This document shows, piece after piece, positions 9,328-18,026 of a DNA stretch of 64,000 nucleotides. Location of the stretch: the NCBI RefSeq assembly GCF_000377565.1, contig NZ_KB898361.1, positions 124,001-188,000 on the forward strand, given 5' to 3'. The notes under the pieces were generated by a model. The model was not told the origin of the DNA. It searched no databases and saw only the letters and a list, made by a program, of their open reading frames with translations. This stretch comes from Rhizobium sp. 2MFCol3.1 (GTDB taxonomy: Bacteria; Pseudomonadota; Alphaproteobacteria; Rhizobiales; Rhizobiaceae). Made by a program: the position numbers and the translations under genes. Positions within the stretch are counted from its first letter, which is position 1, and every line of letters starts with the position of its first letter.

Positions 9328-9586
9328 CAATCCATTTCGAAGTTGCCGGAATATGCACCACCGGACCAGCCAAATGAAGAAACATAAATTCCAAACCCGC
9401 TAGGACCGCGTATTGTTTTACCCGGCATGTCAATGATTTGAGCAAAACTCACCGATGCGGCGCGCGTGGCACGATGAATCACGCTGCAACGCGGCACAAA
9501 GCCTGTGACAAATTCAGGCGCGGCCAAGAATCCTCGTTTGCCTCGCGCAGCACCGGCGATAAAGTGCCGGCAACAAGGAGAACACC

Positions 9587-10174
9587 ATGTCCGACACCAC
9601 GATTGCCGCCCGCCTGCTCGATGTGATGGAGAGCGATATCCTGCCGATGACCGAACGCGGCGTCGGCCTCGGCAACAAGGTCTTCGGCGCCGCGATCCTG
9701 CGCAAGTCGGACCTTTCGCTCGTGGTCGCCGAGACCAACAACGAGCTGGAAAACCCGCTCTGGCACGGCGAAGTGCACACGCTGAAGCGCTTCTATGAGT
9801 TGGGCGAAAAGCCCGCCACCAAGGACCTGATCTTCCTTTCGACCCATGAACCCTGCACCATGTGCATGTCGGCGATCACCTGGGCCGGCTTCGACAATTT
9901 CTATTACTTCTTCAGCCACGAGGATTCCCGCGACGCCTTCGCGATCCCGCACGACCTGAAGATCCTCAAGGAAGTGTTCGGGCTCGAGCCCGGCGGCTAC
10001 CGTCGCAGCAACGCCTTCTGGAACAGCTTCGCCATCGCCGATCTGGTCGAAACCGAGGGCGACGCCAAGAAGGCCGAGCTGAAGGCGCAGACGGCGCGGA
10101 TCAAGGGGCGCTACGACGCGCTTTCCGAAAGCTACCAGTCGTCCAAGGGCGACAACGATATTCCGTTGAACTGA
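9587..10174 (+). CDS. Nucleoside/cytidine deaminase-like protein
   Basis: A 195-residue zinc hydrolase of the cytidine deaminase-like fold. The zinc ligands and the proton shuttle are visible as HGE (in WHGEVHTL) and PCTMC, the HxE/PCxxC signature. It is cytosolic, and the base or nucleoside it deaminates is not clear. It is longer than TadA or guanine deaminase (about 155 residues) because of a C-terminal extension with a charged tail. A strong AAGGAG at 9578-9583 precedes the ATG. It is divergent from cysG across a 259-base gap. Confidence 0.85.
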   Translation: MSDTTIAARLLDVMESDILPMTERGVGLGNKVFGAAILRKSDLSLVVAETNNELENPLWHGEVHTLKRFYELGEKPATKDLIFLSTHEPCTMCMSAITWAGFDNFYYFFSHEDSRDAFAIPHDLKILKEVFGLEPGGYRRSNAFWNSFAIADLVETEGDAKKAELKAQTARIKGRYDALSESYQSSKGDNDIPLN

Positions 10175-10193
10175 CGCGAGCGACCAGAACACG

Positions 10194-11027
10194 ATGGAAG
10201 CCTCCAAAGACATTTCGCGCCTGATCGAGATCATGGCAGCCCTTCGCAATCCCGAGACCGGTTGCCCCTGGGACATCGTCCAGACTTTCGAGACGATCAA
10301 GCCCTATACTATCGAGGAGGCTTATGAGGTCTCGGACGCGATCGAGCGCGACGACATGGACGATCTCTGCGACGAGCTCGGTGATCTGCTTCTGCAGGTC
10401 GTGTTCCATGCCCGCATGGCCGAGGAGGCCGGCGAGTTTTCGTTCGGCGATGTCGTCGAGGCGATCACGGCTAAGATGATCCGCCGCCATCCGCATGTCT
10501 TCGCCCGCTCCGACGCGGATACGCCCGACGCGGTGAAGAAGCAGTGGGACGACATCAAGCAGGCGGAAAAGCGCGAGCGCGCCGAGCGCCGGGCCGCGCG
10601 GGGCATCTCGGAGGATTTCAAGGCCGGTTTCCTCGGCTCCGTGCAGCGCAGCTTTCCGGCGCTGACGGAAGCGCTGAAGCTGCAGGAACGTGCCGCCAAG
10701 GTCGGTTTTGACTGGTCGGCGCCGGAGCCCATTCTCGACAAGATCGAGGAGGAGATCGGCGAATTGAGGGAAGCGCTGGCCTCGGGCGACCGAGCCAAGG
10801 TGAGCGATGAACTCGGCGACCTGATCTTCGCCGTGGTCAATATCGGCCGCCACGTGAAGGCTGATCCGGAGCAATCCCTGCGCGGAACGAATACCAAGTT
10901 CCGACGCCGTTTCAACCATATAGAAACGTCTCTTGAAGCGGAAGGTAAAACGCTGGAGGCCGCGACGCTGGAGCGGATGGAAGATCTCTGGCAAGCCGCC
11001 AAGGCCATCGAGCGACAGCTGGATTGA
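10194..11027 (+). CDS. mazG: Nucleoside triphosphate pyrophosphohydrolase MazG
   Basis: A 277-residue all-alpha NTP pyrophosphatase that hydrolyses nucleoside triphosphates, including aberrant ones, to monophosphate and pyrophosphate. The tandem MazG arrangement is clear: GCPWD plus an EEAYE...DELGDLLLQ metal site in the first half, and EEEIGELREA...DELGDLIF in the second. The length fits E. coli MazG (263). It lies 19 bases after the deaminase gene and its stop region abuts the monooxygenase gene, so the three are probably co-transcribed. With the deaminase it suggests nucleotide-pool cleaning, which is inference. Confidence 0.92.
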   Translation: MEASKDISRLIEIMAALRNPETGCPWDIVQTFETIKPYTIEEAYEVSDAIERDDMDDLCDELGDLLLQVVFHARMAEEAGEFSFGDVVEAITAKMIRRHPHVFARSDADTPDAVKKQWDDIKQAEKRERAERRAARGISEDFKAGFLGSVQRSFPALTEALKLQERAAKVGFDWSAPEPILDKIEEEIGELREALASGDRAKVSDELGDLIFAVVNIGRHVKADPEQSLRGTNTKFRRRFNHIETSLEAEGKTLEAATLERMEDLWQAAKAIERQLD

Positions 11028-11038
11028 CGGGTCGCGGC

Positions 11039-12268
11039 ATGAAGCTTGAAACGCTCGACATCGCGATTGCAGGCGCCGGCGTTGGTGGCCTGTCGTTGGC
11101 AGCACTGCTTGCAAGCCGTGGCGCCCGCGTGACCATCTACGACCAGATGAGCGCGCCGCAGCCCGTCGGCTCCGGCTTCGTGCTGCAGCCGACCGGGGCT
11201 GCGGTTCTGTCGCGCATGGGTCTGCTTGCCCAGGTCGAGGCACGCGGCGCCCGCATCAGCCGCATGCATGGGCGCCTGTCCGGCAATGGCCGGACCGTGC
11301 TCGACGTCGGCTATCGTCCGGGCGCCTACGGCATCGCCATCCAGCGCGTCGCCCTGTTCGACCTCTTGCTTGAGGCTGCGATCAATGCCGGAGTGCGGTT
11401 CGAGACATCATCACGGGTGACCGACATCGAGGCGGGCAGCGCGCCGCGCCTGATCCTCGACAGCGGCATACGCACAGCGACCGCCGATCTCGCCATCGAT
11501 GCCATGGGCGCCAACTCGCCGGTCGCGGCGAAGGCCGCCACCGAACTCGGCTATGGGGCGCTTTGGGCGACTGTTCCCTGGCCAGAGCATGGTATCTTCC
11601 GCAAAGACGAGCTGGAGCAACGCTACAAGAAAGCAAGCCAGATGGCCGGCGTGCTGCCTGTCGGCACCGCGCGCGATGGAGCGGCTCCAATGGCGACGTT
11701 CTTCTGGAGCATCCGGAACAAGGATTTCGAGGCATGGCGGGCCGCCGGGCGCGAGGCCTGGATCGACGCGGTGCGATCCTTCTGGCCGGAAGCGGAAGCG
11801 CTTGCCGCCGTGGCCGAGCCGGTGCACGCGCGCTACCGGCATCTGACCCGCGCGCCAGTTGCGGGGAAGCACGTGCTGAAGATCGGCGACGCCTGGCATG
11901 CAACAAGCCCGCAGCTTGGCCAGGGAGCGAACATGGCGCTGCTCGACGCGGCGTCTCTCGCTTCGGCGCTTTGCCGCGCGGCAACGGTCGGAGAGGCAAT
12001 CGAGCGTCATCTGAAACAGCGGCAGATCCATATCCGCTTCTATCAGCTGCTCAGCCGTATCCTGACGCCATTCTATCAATCAGACAGTTCAGTGCTGCCT
12101 TTCAGCCGCGACATCATGATTGGCCCGGCGACCAAGCTACCGCTGGTGCGCAGCCTGATCACCACGCTGGTCACAGGTGAGCTGCTCGATCCGGTTGGAC
12201 GGATCGAACTCGATCGGCTTGTTTCAGAGAAGAAAGTCGCGGTGCAGGATCAGGACGCGCTGGTCTAA
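11039..12268 (+). CDS. FAD-dependent monooxygenase (salicylate hydroxylase-like)
   Basis: This 409-residue flavoprotein belongs to the class A aromatic hydroxylase superfamily. The GAGVGGLSLAALLASRGA dinucleotide fold lies at the N-terminus and a late KIGDAWHATSPQLGQGANMAL corresponds to the GDAAH...GxGxN FAD motif, with DAWH in place of DAAH. The substrate is unknown. The ATG at 11039 sits just before the Rossmann motif; a TTG at 11024 overlapping the mazG stop would add five residues. It converges on hflX, from which it is separated by a hairpin. Confidence 0.82.
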   Translation: MKLETLDIAIAGAGVGGLSLAALLASRGARVTIYDQMSAPQPVGSGFVLQPTGAAVLSRMGLLAQVEARGARISRMHGRLSGNGRTVLDVGYRPGAYGIAIQRVALFDLLLEAAINAGVRFETSSRVTDIEAGSAPRLILDSGIRTATADLAIDAMGANSPVAAKAATELGYGALWATVPWPEHGIFRKDELEQRYKKASQMAGVLPVGTARDGAAPMATFFWSIRNKDFEAWRAAGREAWIDAVRSFWPEAEALAAVAEPVHARYRHLTRAPVAGKHVLKIGDAWHATSPQLGQGANMALLDAASLASALCRAATVGEAIERHLKQRQIHIRFYQLLSRILTPFYQSDSSVLPFSRDIMIGPATKLPLVRSLITTLVTGELLDPVGRIELDRLVSEKKVAVQDQDALV

Positions 12269-12291
12269 CCGAACGCCAAACATAGAGAACA

Positions 12292-12312
12292 GGAGCGCCT
12301 GATCAGCGCTCC
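12292..12312. terminator. Hairpin between convergent monooxygenase and hflX genes
   Basis: A perfect 7-bp stem, GGAGCGC / GCGCTCC, with a 7-base loop CTGATCA that contains the hflX stop codon. On the minus strand the stem is followed by TGTTCTCT, a weak U-rich run. It probably ends hflX transcription and may serve both converging genes. Confidence 0.5.
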
Positions 12313-13631
12313 CAGTCTTCCTTCGGCCTGGTCGTATTGCCAAGCCGGCGTTCAAGTTCGACGGCTTCCGTTTCAGACAGCCTGAGATCGAGCGTGACCG
12401 ATCCATCCTCGTTGTCTTCGCGGCTGTCGACGATGGCGTGATCGTAAAGCCATGGCAGCAAGGCCAGCTTGTCGACCGGGAGCACGACGGTTGTTTCCGT
12501 CAGCACGCCGGACAGTCTGCGGCTGATCTCTTCCATCAGCGCATCGACGCCCTCGCCCGTGACAGCGGAGACGGCCACGACATTGCGGGCGCCTTCGGCC
12601 TTCTGGACGATCGCTTCGTGGTTTTCCGGCTCGAGCCGGTCGATCTTGTTCCAGACCTCGATGATGCGCTTTTCGCCCTCGGCCTCGTCGATGCCGAGAT
12701 CCTTCAGGATGCGCAAGACGTCGGCGCTTTGCGCCTGGTTGTCCTCATCTGCCATGTCGCGGACGTGCAGAACGAGGTCTGCTTCCAGTACCTCTTCCAG
12801 CGTCGCGCGGAAGGCGGCGACCAGGTGGGTCGGCAAGTCGGAGATGAAGCCGACGGTATCGGACAGGATGACGGTGCGGCCATGCGGCAGCTTCATGCGG
12901 CGCAGCGTCGGATCGAGCGTCGCAAACAGCATGTCTTCGGCCAGAACGCCGGCGCCGGTGATACGGTTAAACAGCGTCGACTTGCCGGCGTTGGTGTAGC
13001 CGACCAGCGCCACGATCGGATGCGGTACCTTGCGGCGCTTGGCGCGATGCAGCTGGCGGGTGCGGACCACCTGCTCCAGCTCGCGCTCGAGCTTGATGAT
13101 GCGATCCTGCAGCATGCGGCGGTCGGCTTCGATCTGGGTCTCACCCGGACCACCCATGAAGCCACCACCACCGCGCTGGCGCTCAAGGTGGGTCCAGCTG
13201 CGAACCAGCCGGCCCTTCTGGTAGTTGAGATGGGCGAGATCGACCTGCAGCGTGCCTTCCTTGGTGGAGGCGCGGCGGCCGAAGATTTCGAGAATGAGGC
13301 CCGTGCGGTCGATGACCTTGGCGTTCCATTCCTTCTCGAGATTGCGCTGCTGAACCGGCGTCAGCGGATGATCAACGATGACGAGGCCGGAATCGGTCTC
13401 ATCAAGGCTGTCCTTGATCTCCTGGATCTTGCCGGTGCCCATCAGCGTCGCCGGACGCGGCTCGCTGACGGTGACGATGGTGCCCTTGACCACATCGAGA
13501 TCGATCGCCTGCGCCAGTCCGGTCGCCTCTTCGAGGCGGCTTTCCGGCGTGCGGGTCGTGGTGATGGTGTCGGCACTGCCGCGGCTGCCGCGTGCCTGCT
13601 TGAGCACGGGAACGACGACGGTCGCGCGCAT
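12303..13631 (-). CDS. hflX: GTPase HflX
   Basis: A 442-residue ribosome-associated GTPase involved in rescue and splitting of stalled ribosomes. The N-terminal HflX domain with the MGTGKIQEIK signature is followed by a coiled linker rich in Arg/Glu. The G domain has GYTNAGKST (G1), DTVGF (G3) and NKID (G4). The position directly after hfq is conserved in proteobacteria. No standard start exists near the hfq stop: I use the ATG at 13631, and a GTG at 13649 is in frame. The open frame continues upstream and contains an ATC at 13694 with AGGA eight bases before it, so the true N-terminus is unsure. Confidence 0.9.
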   Translation of the reverse strand: MRATVVVPVLKQARGSRGSADTITTTRTPESRLEEATGLAQAIDLDVVKGTIVTVSEPRPATLMGTGKIQEIKDSLDETDSGLVIVDHPLTPVQQRNLEKEWNAKVIDRTGLILEIFGRRASTKEGTLQVDLAHLNYQKGRLVRSWTHLERQRGGGGFMGGPGETQIEADRRMLQDRIIKLERELEQVVRTRQLHRAKRRKVPHPIVALVGYTNAGKSTLFNRITGAGVLAEDMLFATLDPTLRRMKLPHGRTVILSDTVGFISDLPTHLVAAFRATLEEVLEADLVLHVRDMADEDNQAQSADVLRILKDLGIDEAEGEKRIIEVWNKIDRLEPENHEAIVQKAEGARNVVAVSAVTGEGVDALMEEISRRLSGVLTETTVVLPVDKLALLPWLYDHAIVDSREDNEDGSVTLDLRLSETEAVELERRLGNTTRPKEDWER

Positions 13632-13707
13632 GTCATCCCGGTGCTTCACAGCTTCCGGGATGATCGAATCATTCTTGGTATCACGTGTCGAGATGACGTC
13701 TGTCCTG

Positions 13708-13950
13708 TCAGGAAGCGGATTCTTCGCTTTCGAACATCTGCATCGGCTGGCCGGGCATGATGGTCGAGATCGCGTGCTTATACACGAGTTGCGAATGGCC
13801 GTCACGGCGCAGCAGAACGCAGAAGTTGTCGAACGACGTAACAACGCCGGTCAGCTTCACACCGTTAATCAGAAATATAGTCAGGGAAATCTTTTGCTTG
13901 CGAACAGTATTGAGAAATAAGTCCTGCAGGTTTTGAGAACGTTCCGCCAT
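13708..13950 (-). CDS. hfq: RNA-binding protein Hfq
   Basis: An 80-residue Sm-like protein that forms a hexameric ring and pairs small RNAs with mRNAs. The Sm1 region (QKISLTIFLINGVKLTGVV) and Sm2 region with YKHAIST are intact. It ends with a short acidic tail, as in other alphaproteobacteria, rather than the long tail of enterobacteria. The ATG at 13950 starts MAERSQNLQDLFLN, the standard N-terminus; an upstream in-frame ATG would add eleven atypical residues. It is followed by hflX. Confidence 0.97.
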   Translation of the reverse strand: MAERSQNLQDLFLNTVRKQKISLTIFLINGVKLTGVVTSFDNFCVLLRRDGHSQLVYKHAISTIMPGQPMQMFESEESAS

Positions 13951-14110
13951 CGCGCCGATTCTTTCTTTATTGCCGGCCTTCACGTGCCGGTAAAATACTT
14001 CTTATTTTTCCATCAGACAGCCGACAACCCTCATCCCTGCTGCCCGGAAAGCCTTTGGTATCAAATCGCAATCTTTTCCGCAACGGCGAAAAAGGCCTGT
14101 CTAATTTTAT

Positions 14111-14143
14111 GCGGCGGCAGATCGCCTCAGGCCCTGCCGCCGC
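14111..14143 (-). terminator. Candidate terminator after ntrX
   Basis: A perfect 10-bp stem GCGGCGGCAG / CTGCCGCCGC with a 13-base loop lies 49 bases beyond the ntrX stop. On the minus strand it is followed by ATAAAATT, which is U-containing but not a strong run. The gap of 241 bases between hfq and ntrX otherwise holds only the presumed hfq promoter and no coding sequence that I can support. Confidence 0.5.
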
Positions 14144-14191
14144 CCTGCCCGCGCATCGAAAAGACACGCCGGCTACCGATTACACCCTTGA

Positions 14192-15556
14192 TCAGACGCC
14201 GAGTGACTTCAACTTGCGGTGCAGCGCCGAACGCTCCATACCGACGAACTCGGCGGTGCGCGAGATATTGCCGCCGAATCGATTGATCTGGGCAATCAGA
14301 TAATCCTTCTCGAACATCTCACGCGCTTCGCGCAGCGGTAGCGTCATGATGTGGTAGTCGTTCTTCGCCGATACTTTCGGCAGCATGTCGCCGAGATCCG
14401 TCGGCAGCATCTCGGCGGTGATCGGCGCATCCGGACCGTCGGAGCGGGCGAGGATCATCAGGCGTTCGATGTTGTTGCGCAGCTGGCGGATATTGCCCGG
14501 CCAGTCGTGGGCCTGCAGGACCGCCATCGCATCGTCCCCGATGCGGCGCGGACGAATGCCGGCCTGTTCGGAAATCTGGCGCATCAGCTGATCGACGAGG
14601 AACGGGATGTCTTCGCGACGTTCGGCCAGCGACGGCACCTTGACCGGCACTACGGCGAGGCGGTGATAGAGATCCTCGCGGAACCAGCCCTCGGCGATGC
14701 GGCTTTCGAGATTGTAAGCCGTGGACGACACGATGCGCACATCGACCTTCACCCGCTTGGAGCCGCCGACGCGTTCGAACTGCTGATCGACCAGCACGCG
14801 CAGGATCTTGTTCTGCGTCTCGCGCGGCATTTCGCCGACCTCATCGAGATAGAGAATACCGCGATGGGCTTCCTCAAGCGCACCGATCTTGCGGGCCTGG
14901 CCGGGCGAACCTTCGGTACCGAACAGCGCCACTTCCATGCGGTCGGGCGTGATGTTGGCGGCGTTGATGGCAACGAAGGGGCCACTCGCGCGCGACGACT
15001 TCTTGTGGATCATCCGCGCGACCAGCTCCTTGCCGGAGCCGGAGGAGCCGAGGATCATGATGCGGCTGTTGGTCGGCGAGACCTTCTCAATCGTCTGGCG
15101 CAGCTGCGAGACGGCAACGGAGGTGCCGATCAGCTCGACCGGATCGCCGGCCTTGCGCTTCAACTCGGAGACCTCGCGCTTGAGCTTGGAGTTTTCCAGC
15201 GCACGCTCGGCAATCAGGATCAGACGATCGGCCTTGAAGGGCTTTTCGATGAAATCGAAAGCGCCGCGCTTGATGGCGGAGACGGCGGTCTCGACGTTGC
15301 CGTGGCCGGAGATCATGACGACGGGAATATCGGGATGGCGCGCCTTGACTTCATCCAGCAGCGCCAGACCGTCGAGCTTGCTGCCCTGCATCCAGATATC
15401 GAGGAAGATCAGCCGCGGCGCACGGTCCGAAATCGCGGCAAGCGCGCTGTCGCTGTCGTGCGCGGTGCGGGTCTCGTGGCCCTCGTCGGAGAGAATGCCG
15501 GAGACGATCTCGCGGATGTCGTGTTCGTCGTCGACGACCAGAATATCAGAGGCCAT
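14192..15556 (-). CDS. ntrX: Nitrogen assimilation response regulator NtrX
   Basis: A 454-residue response regulator paired with NtrY. The receiver domain (1-120) has DD, the phospho-Asp in FLDIWM, and the late KPF. The AAA+ domain has Walker A GSSGSGKE and LYLDEVGEM. The C-terminal Fis-type helix-turn-helix ends ERSALHRKLKSLGV. The GAFTGA loop needed for sigma-54 contact is missing: where NtrC has GHEKGAFTGA this protein has GTEGSPGQA. It probably acts without sigma-54, as proposed for alphaproteobacterial relatives. The ATG at 15556 overlaps the ntrY end by 11 bases. Confidence 0.95.
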   Translation of the reverse strand: MASDILVVDDEHDIREIVSGILSDEGHETRTAHDSDSALAAISDRAPRLIFLDIWMQGSKLDGLALLDEVKARHPDIPVVMISGHGNVETAVSAIKRGAFDFIEKPFKADRLILIAERALENSKLKREVSELKRKAGDPVELIGTSVAVSQLRQTIEKVSPTNSRIMILGSSGSGKELVARMIHKKSSRASGPFVAINAANITPDRMEVALFGTEGSPGQARKIGALEEAHRGILYLDEVGEMPRETQNKILRVLVDQQFERVGGSKRVKVDVRIVSSTAYNLESRIAEGWFREDLYHRLAVVPVKVPSLAERREDIPFLVDQLMRQISEQAGIRPRRIGDDAMAVLQAHDWPGNIRQLRNNIERLMILARSDGPDAPITAEMLPTDLGDMLPKVSAKNDYHIMTLPLREAREMFEKDYLIAQINRFGGNISRTAEFVGMERSALHRKLKSLGV

Positions 15557-17816
15557 ATGCATTTTCCTTGTCACTTGCGGCCGAGGCGGCGGGCGATTGC
15601 TCCAGGCGTGGCAGATGCACGCGGATCATGGCCCCTCTTCCCTGGTCAAAATCAGCGGGTGCGTCATGCAGTTCGAGCTGTCCGCCATGTTCTTCAATAA
15701 TCTTCTTCACGATAGCGAGGCCGAGACCGGTCCCTTTCTCGCGCATCGTCATATAAGGTTCCAAGATGCTGTGCCGGTTCTCGACAGGCAGACCGCGTCC
15801 GTTGTCGATGATATCGACGGTGAAGCGATCACGCGGCTGGTCGAGCGATGCGCGCACCAGCACCTTGCGCTCGTCGCGCTCGTTGGCCGGCACGGCCTCG
15901 ATCGCTTCCACCGCGTTCTTGATGAGATTGCCGAAGGCCTGGCCCAGCATGCGGCTGTCGAATTGCCCCTCAAGCGGCGCATCGCCGAACTCCTGCAGGA
16001 AGGCGACGTGGCTATTACCCATTTCGCGCAAGAAGACCGCGTCGTGCAGGATCTTGCGCAGGTCGCTCGGCTCCTTGATGGGCTTCGGCATGCGCGCGAA
16101 GGAGGAGAACTCGTCGACCATGCGGCCTATATCGCCGACCTGACGGATGATCGTCTCGGTGCACTGATCGAAGACGCCACGGTCGTCCTGGTTGATCTGC
16201 TTGCCATAGCGGCGCTGGATGCGCTCGGCCGACAGCTGGATGGGCGTGAGCGGGTTCTTGATTTCGTGGGCGATACGGCGCGCCACGTCGCCCCAGGCGG
16301 TCGAGCGCTGGGCGATGACGAGATCGGTGATGTCATCGAGCGTGATGACATAGGATTCGCTCATGTCGCGCACTTCCTCGCGCGTCACCTGGACGCTCAG
16401 CGTGCGCACGGTGCCAGCGCGCACCAGCGCGATTTGCTTGCGGAAATCGCCGCGATAGCGCGAAGCCGCTTCGGTGAGGACCTGGTCAACCTCAGGCGCG
16501 ATTTCGGACAGCTGCTTGCCGAGCATGTCGCCAGCATCGAGCGCCATCAGCGTCTCGGCCGAACTGTTGACGATGGTGACCCGGCGATCATGCTCGACGC
16601 CGATGACGGCGGCGGTGACGCCAGAGAGAACGGCTTCGATGAAGCGGCGGCGGTCGTCCACCTCGTCCTTCGCTTCGAGGATCTCGTCACGCTGGGTGCG
16701 GATCTCCGAGATCATCTTGTTGAAGGTGCGCGACAGGTTGGCGACGTCGCCATCGACGGCATGGACGGGCACGACGATGTCCATATTGCCGGATGCGACG
16801 CTGTCGGCCGCGGTGATCAGCAGGCGGATCGGCCGGACGATACGGTCGGCGACGGCGATGGCCGTCCAGATGGCGGCGAGCAGCACGATCAGCGCGAAGC
16901 CGACATAGAGGATGGCGAAGGCGATCTGCAGCGAGAAACGCCCCGCCTCCATCGACCTGTATTCGGTAGCGTTCTCCTCCATCATCCGCATTGCGGTCAT
17001 GACCTTGGGGTCGACCGCGCGCACGGTGTAGAGGAAGGCGCCGTCGATGGATTCGAGCCTGATGATGGCGCCGACAAGGTTCGTCACACCCGGCGGAATG
17101 AGTGTCGGCTGGCCGGCCGAGGCCTTGTTCAGGGCGTCCTGCGGGATCGCCGGCAGCGGTTTCTCGGTCTTGATATCGGCCTGCGTGATGACGGTACCAT
17201 CCGCCTGCACCAAGAAGGCGCCGAGCAGGCCGCGTCCCCTCGCCTGACGCGTCATCAGCTCGGCAAAGCCGGTGCGATCGAGATTGAACAGCTGGCGATT
17301 GCGCTCCAGGTCGTTGGCCATCGAGACCGTCTGGCCCTGCAGATAGCTCGCATTCTCCATCATGTAGGCCTGCCCGATATTGCGGGAGGAACTGACGATC
17401 GATTGCGTTCTGAGCGCGAACCAGCGGTCGAGACCGGCGTTCAGCGTGATACTGGCGAAGAGGGCAACGAGAATCGCGGGCGTGATCGCCACGATCGAGA
17501 AGAGCACGACGATACGGATATGCAGACGTGCCGCGGCGCGGCCACGCTTGCGCGCCTTAAGAAGCCGCGAGACCTCGCGGCCGATCAGCGCCATAAGGCC
17601 GAGCACGAAGAAGGAATTGACGACGACGGAGGTGATGACGACAGGCGATGTCGGCGCGATCGGCGTCAGGCCGAGCAGCACGAAGAGCGTCATCGTCGCG
17701 CAGAGGAGCGCGCCCCCGGCAAGCACGAGACCGGGAAGAGCAAACAGCGCGCGGCGATCCGTTACCGTGGTAACTGCTTCGCCCTCCGCCGCCGGCGGCA
17801 ACGCATCCTGCTTCAT
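15546..17816 (-). CDS. ntrY: Nitrogen regulation sensor histidine kinase NtrY
   Basis: A 756-residue membrane histidine kinase that phosphorylates NtrX and is linked to nitrogen and redox control. The N-terminal third holds several hydrophobic segments around a periplasmic loop, then a HAMP linker, a PAS domain, the HisKA box RRIAHEIKNPLTPIQLSAER, and the ATPase motifs NLIKNAVEA, DNGRGLP and GTGLGLAIVKKI. The ATG at 17816 is supported by GGAGAG eight bases upstream. A 210-base gap with its own promoter-like sequence separates it from ntrC, so ntrYX can be expressed independently of ntrBC. Confidence 0.95.
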   Translation of the reverse strand: MKQDALPPAAEGEAVTTVTDRRALFALPGLVLAGGALLCATMTLFVLLGLTPIAPTSPVVITSVVVNSFFVLGLMALIGREVSRLLKARKRGRAAARLHIRIVVLFSIVAITPAILVALFASITLNAGLDRWFALRTQSIVSSSRNIGQAYMMENASYLQGQTVSMANDLERNRQLFNLDRTGFAELMTRQARGRGLLGAFLVQADGTVITQADIKTEKPLPAIPQDALNKASAGQPTLIPPGVTNLVGAIIRLESIDGAFLYTVRAVDPKVMTAMRMMEENATEYRSMEAGRFSLQIAFAILYVGFALIVLLAAIWTAIAVADRIVRPIRLLITAADSVASGNMDIVVPVHAVDGDVANLSRTFNKMISEIRTQRDEILEAKDEVDDRRRFIEAVLSGVTAAVIGVEHDRRVTIVNSSAETLMALDAGDMLGKQLSEIAPEVDQVLTEAASRYRGDFRKQIALVRAGTVRTLSVQVTREEVRDMSESYVITLDDITDLVIAQRSTAWGDVARRIAHEIKNPLTPIQLSAERIQRRYGKQINQDDRGVFDQCTETIIRQVGDIGRMVDEFSSFARMPKPIKEPSDLRKILHDAVFLREMGNSHVAFLQEFGDAPLEGQFDSRMLGQAFGNLIKNAVEAIEAVPANERDERKVLVRASLDQPRDRFTVDIIDNGRGLPVENRHSILEPYMTMREKGTGLGLAIVKKIIEEHGGQLELHDAPADFDQGRGAMIRVHLPRLEQSPAASAASDKENAYGL

Positions 17817-17973
17817 TCGTTTAACTCTCCACGCGGCGAAACGCATTTCGCCGCCGTCCATGGGTCAGGGTGAAGACCGCGCTCGATCTCCCGCTCGTCC
17901 ATCGTCGAGCAGGATCTTCGGACGCAGAACTGACCGTAGGAACACAAACCCCTTGCGTGACTTATTGGCAACG

Positions 17974-18013
17974 CAATGTGGCGAAAATGCAACGCATCGC
18001 GTCACATTGTCAA
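17974..18013 (-). promoter_or_regulatory. Candidate ntrY promoter overlapping an inverted repeat
   Basis: Reading towards ntrY, TTGACA occupies 18013-18008, with GCATTT at 17990-17985 (17-base spacer) or CATTTT one base further. The inverted repeat CAATGTG (17974-17980) / CACATTG (18003-18009), 22 bases apart, overlaps the -35, and GCAACGC occurs twice between and beside the arms. The layout fits an operator over a promoter. Which regulator binds is unknown; NtrX or NtrC autoregulation is a guess. Confidence 0.4.
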
Positions 18014-18026
18014 GCGTTGCAGGGCG

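Noticed and set aside
14889..17873. A 994-codon open frame on the plus strand opposite ntrX/ntrY
   Set aside because: It is the reverse complement of well-supported genes with strong GC3 bias, which produces long antisense frames. The translation is low in recognisable motifs, and similar shadows lie opposite pdhB/pdhC, bamA, clpA and hflX.
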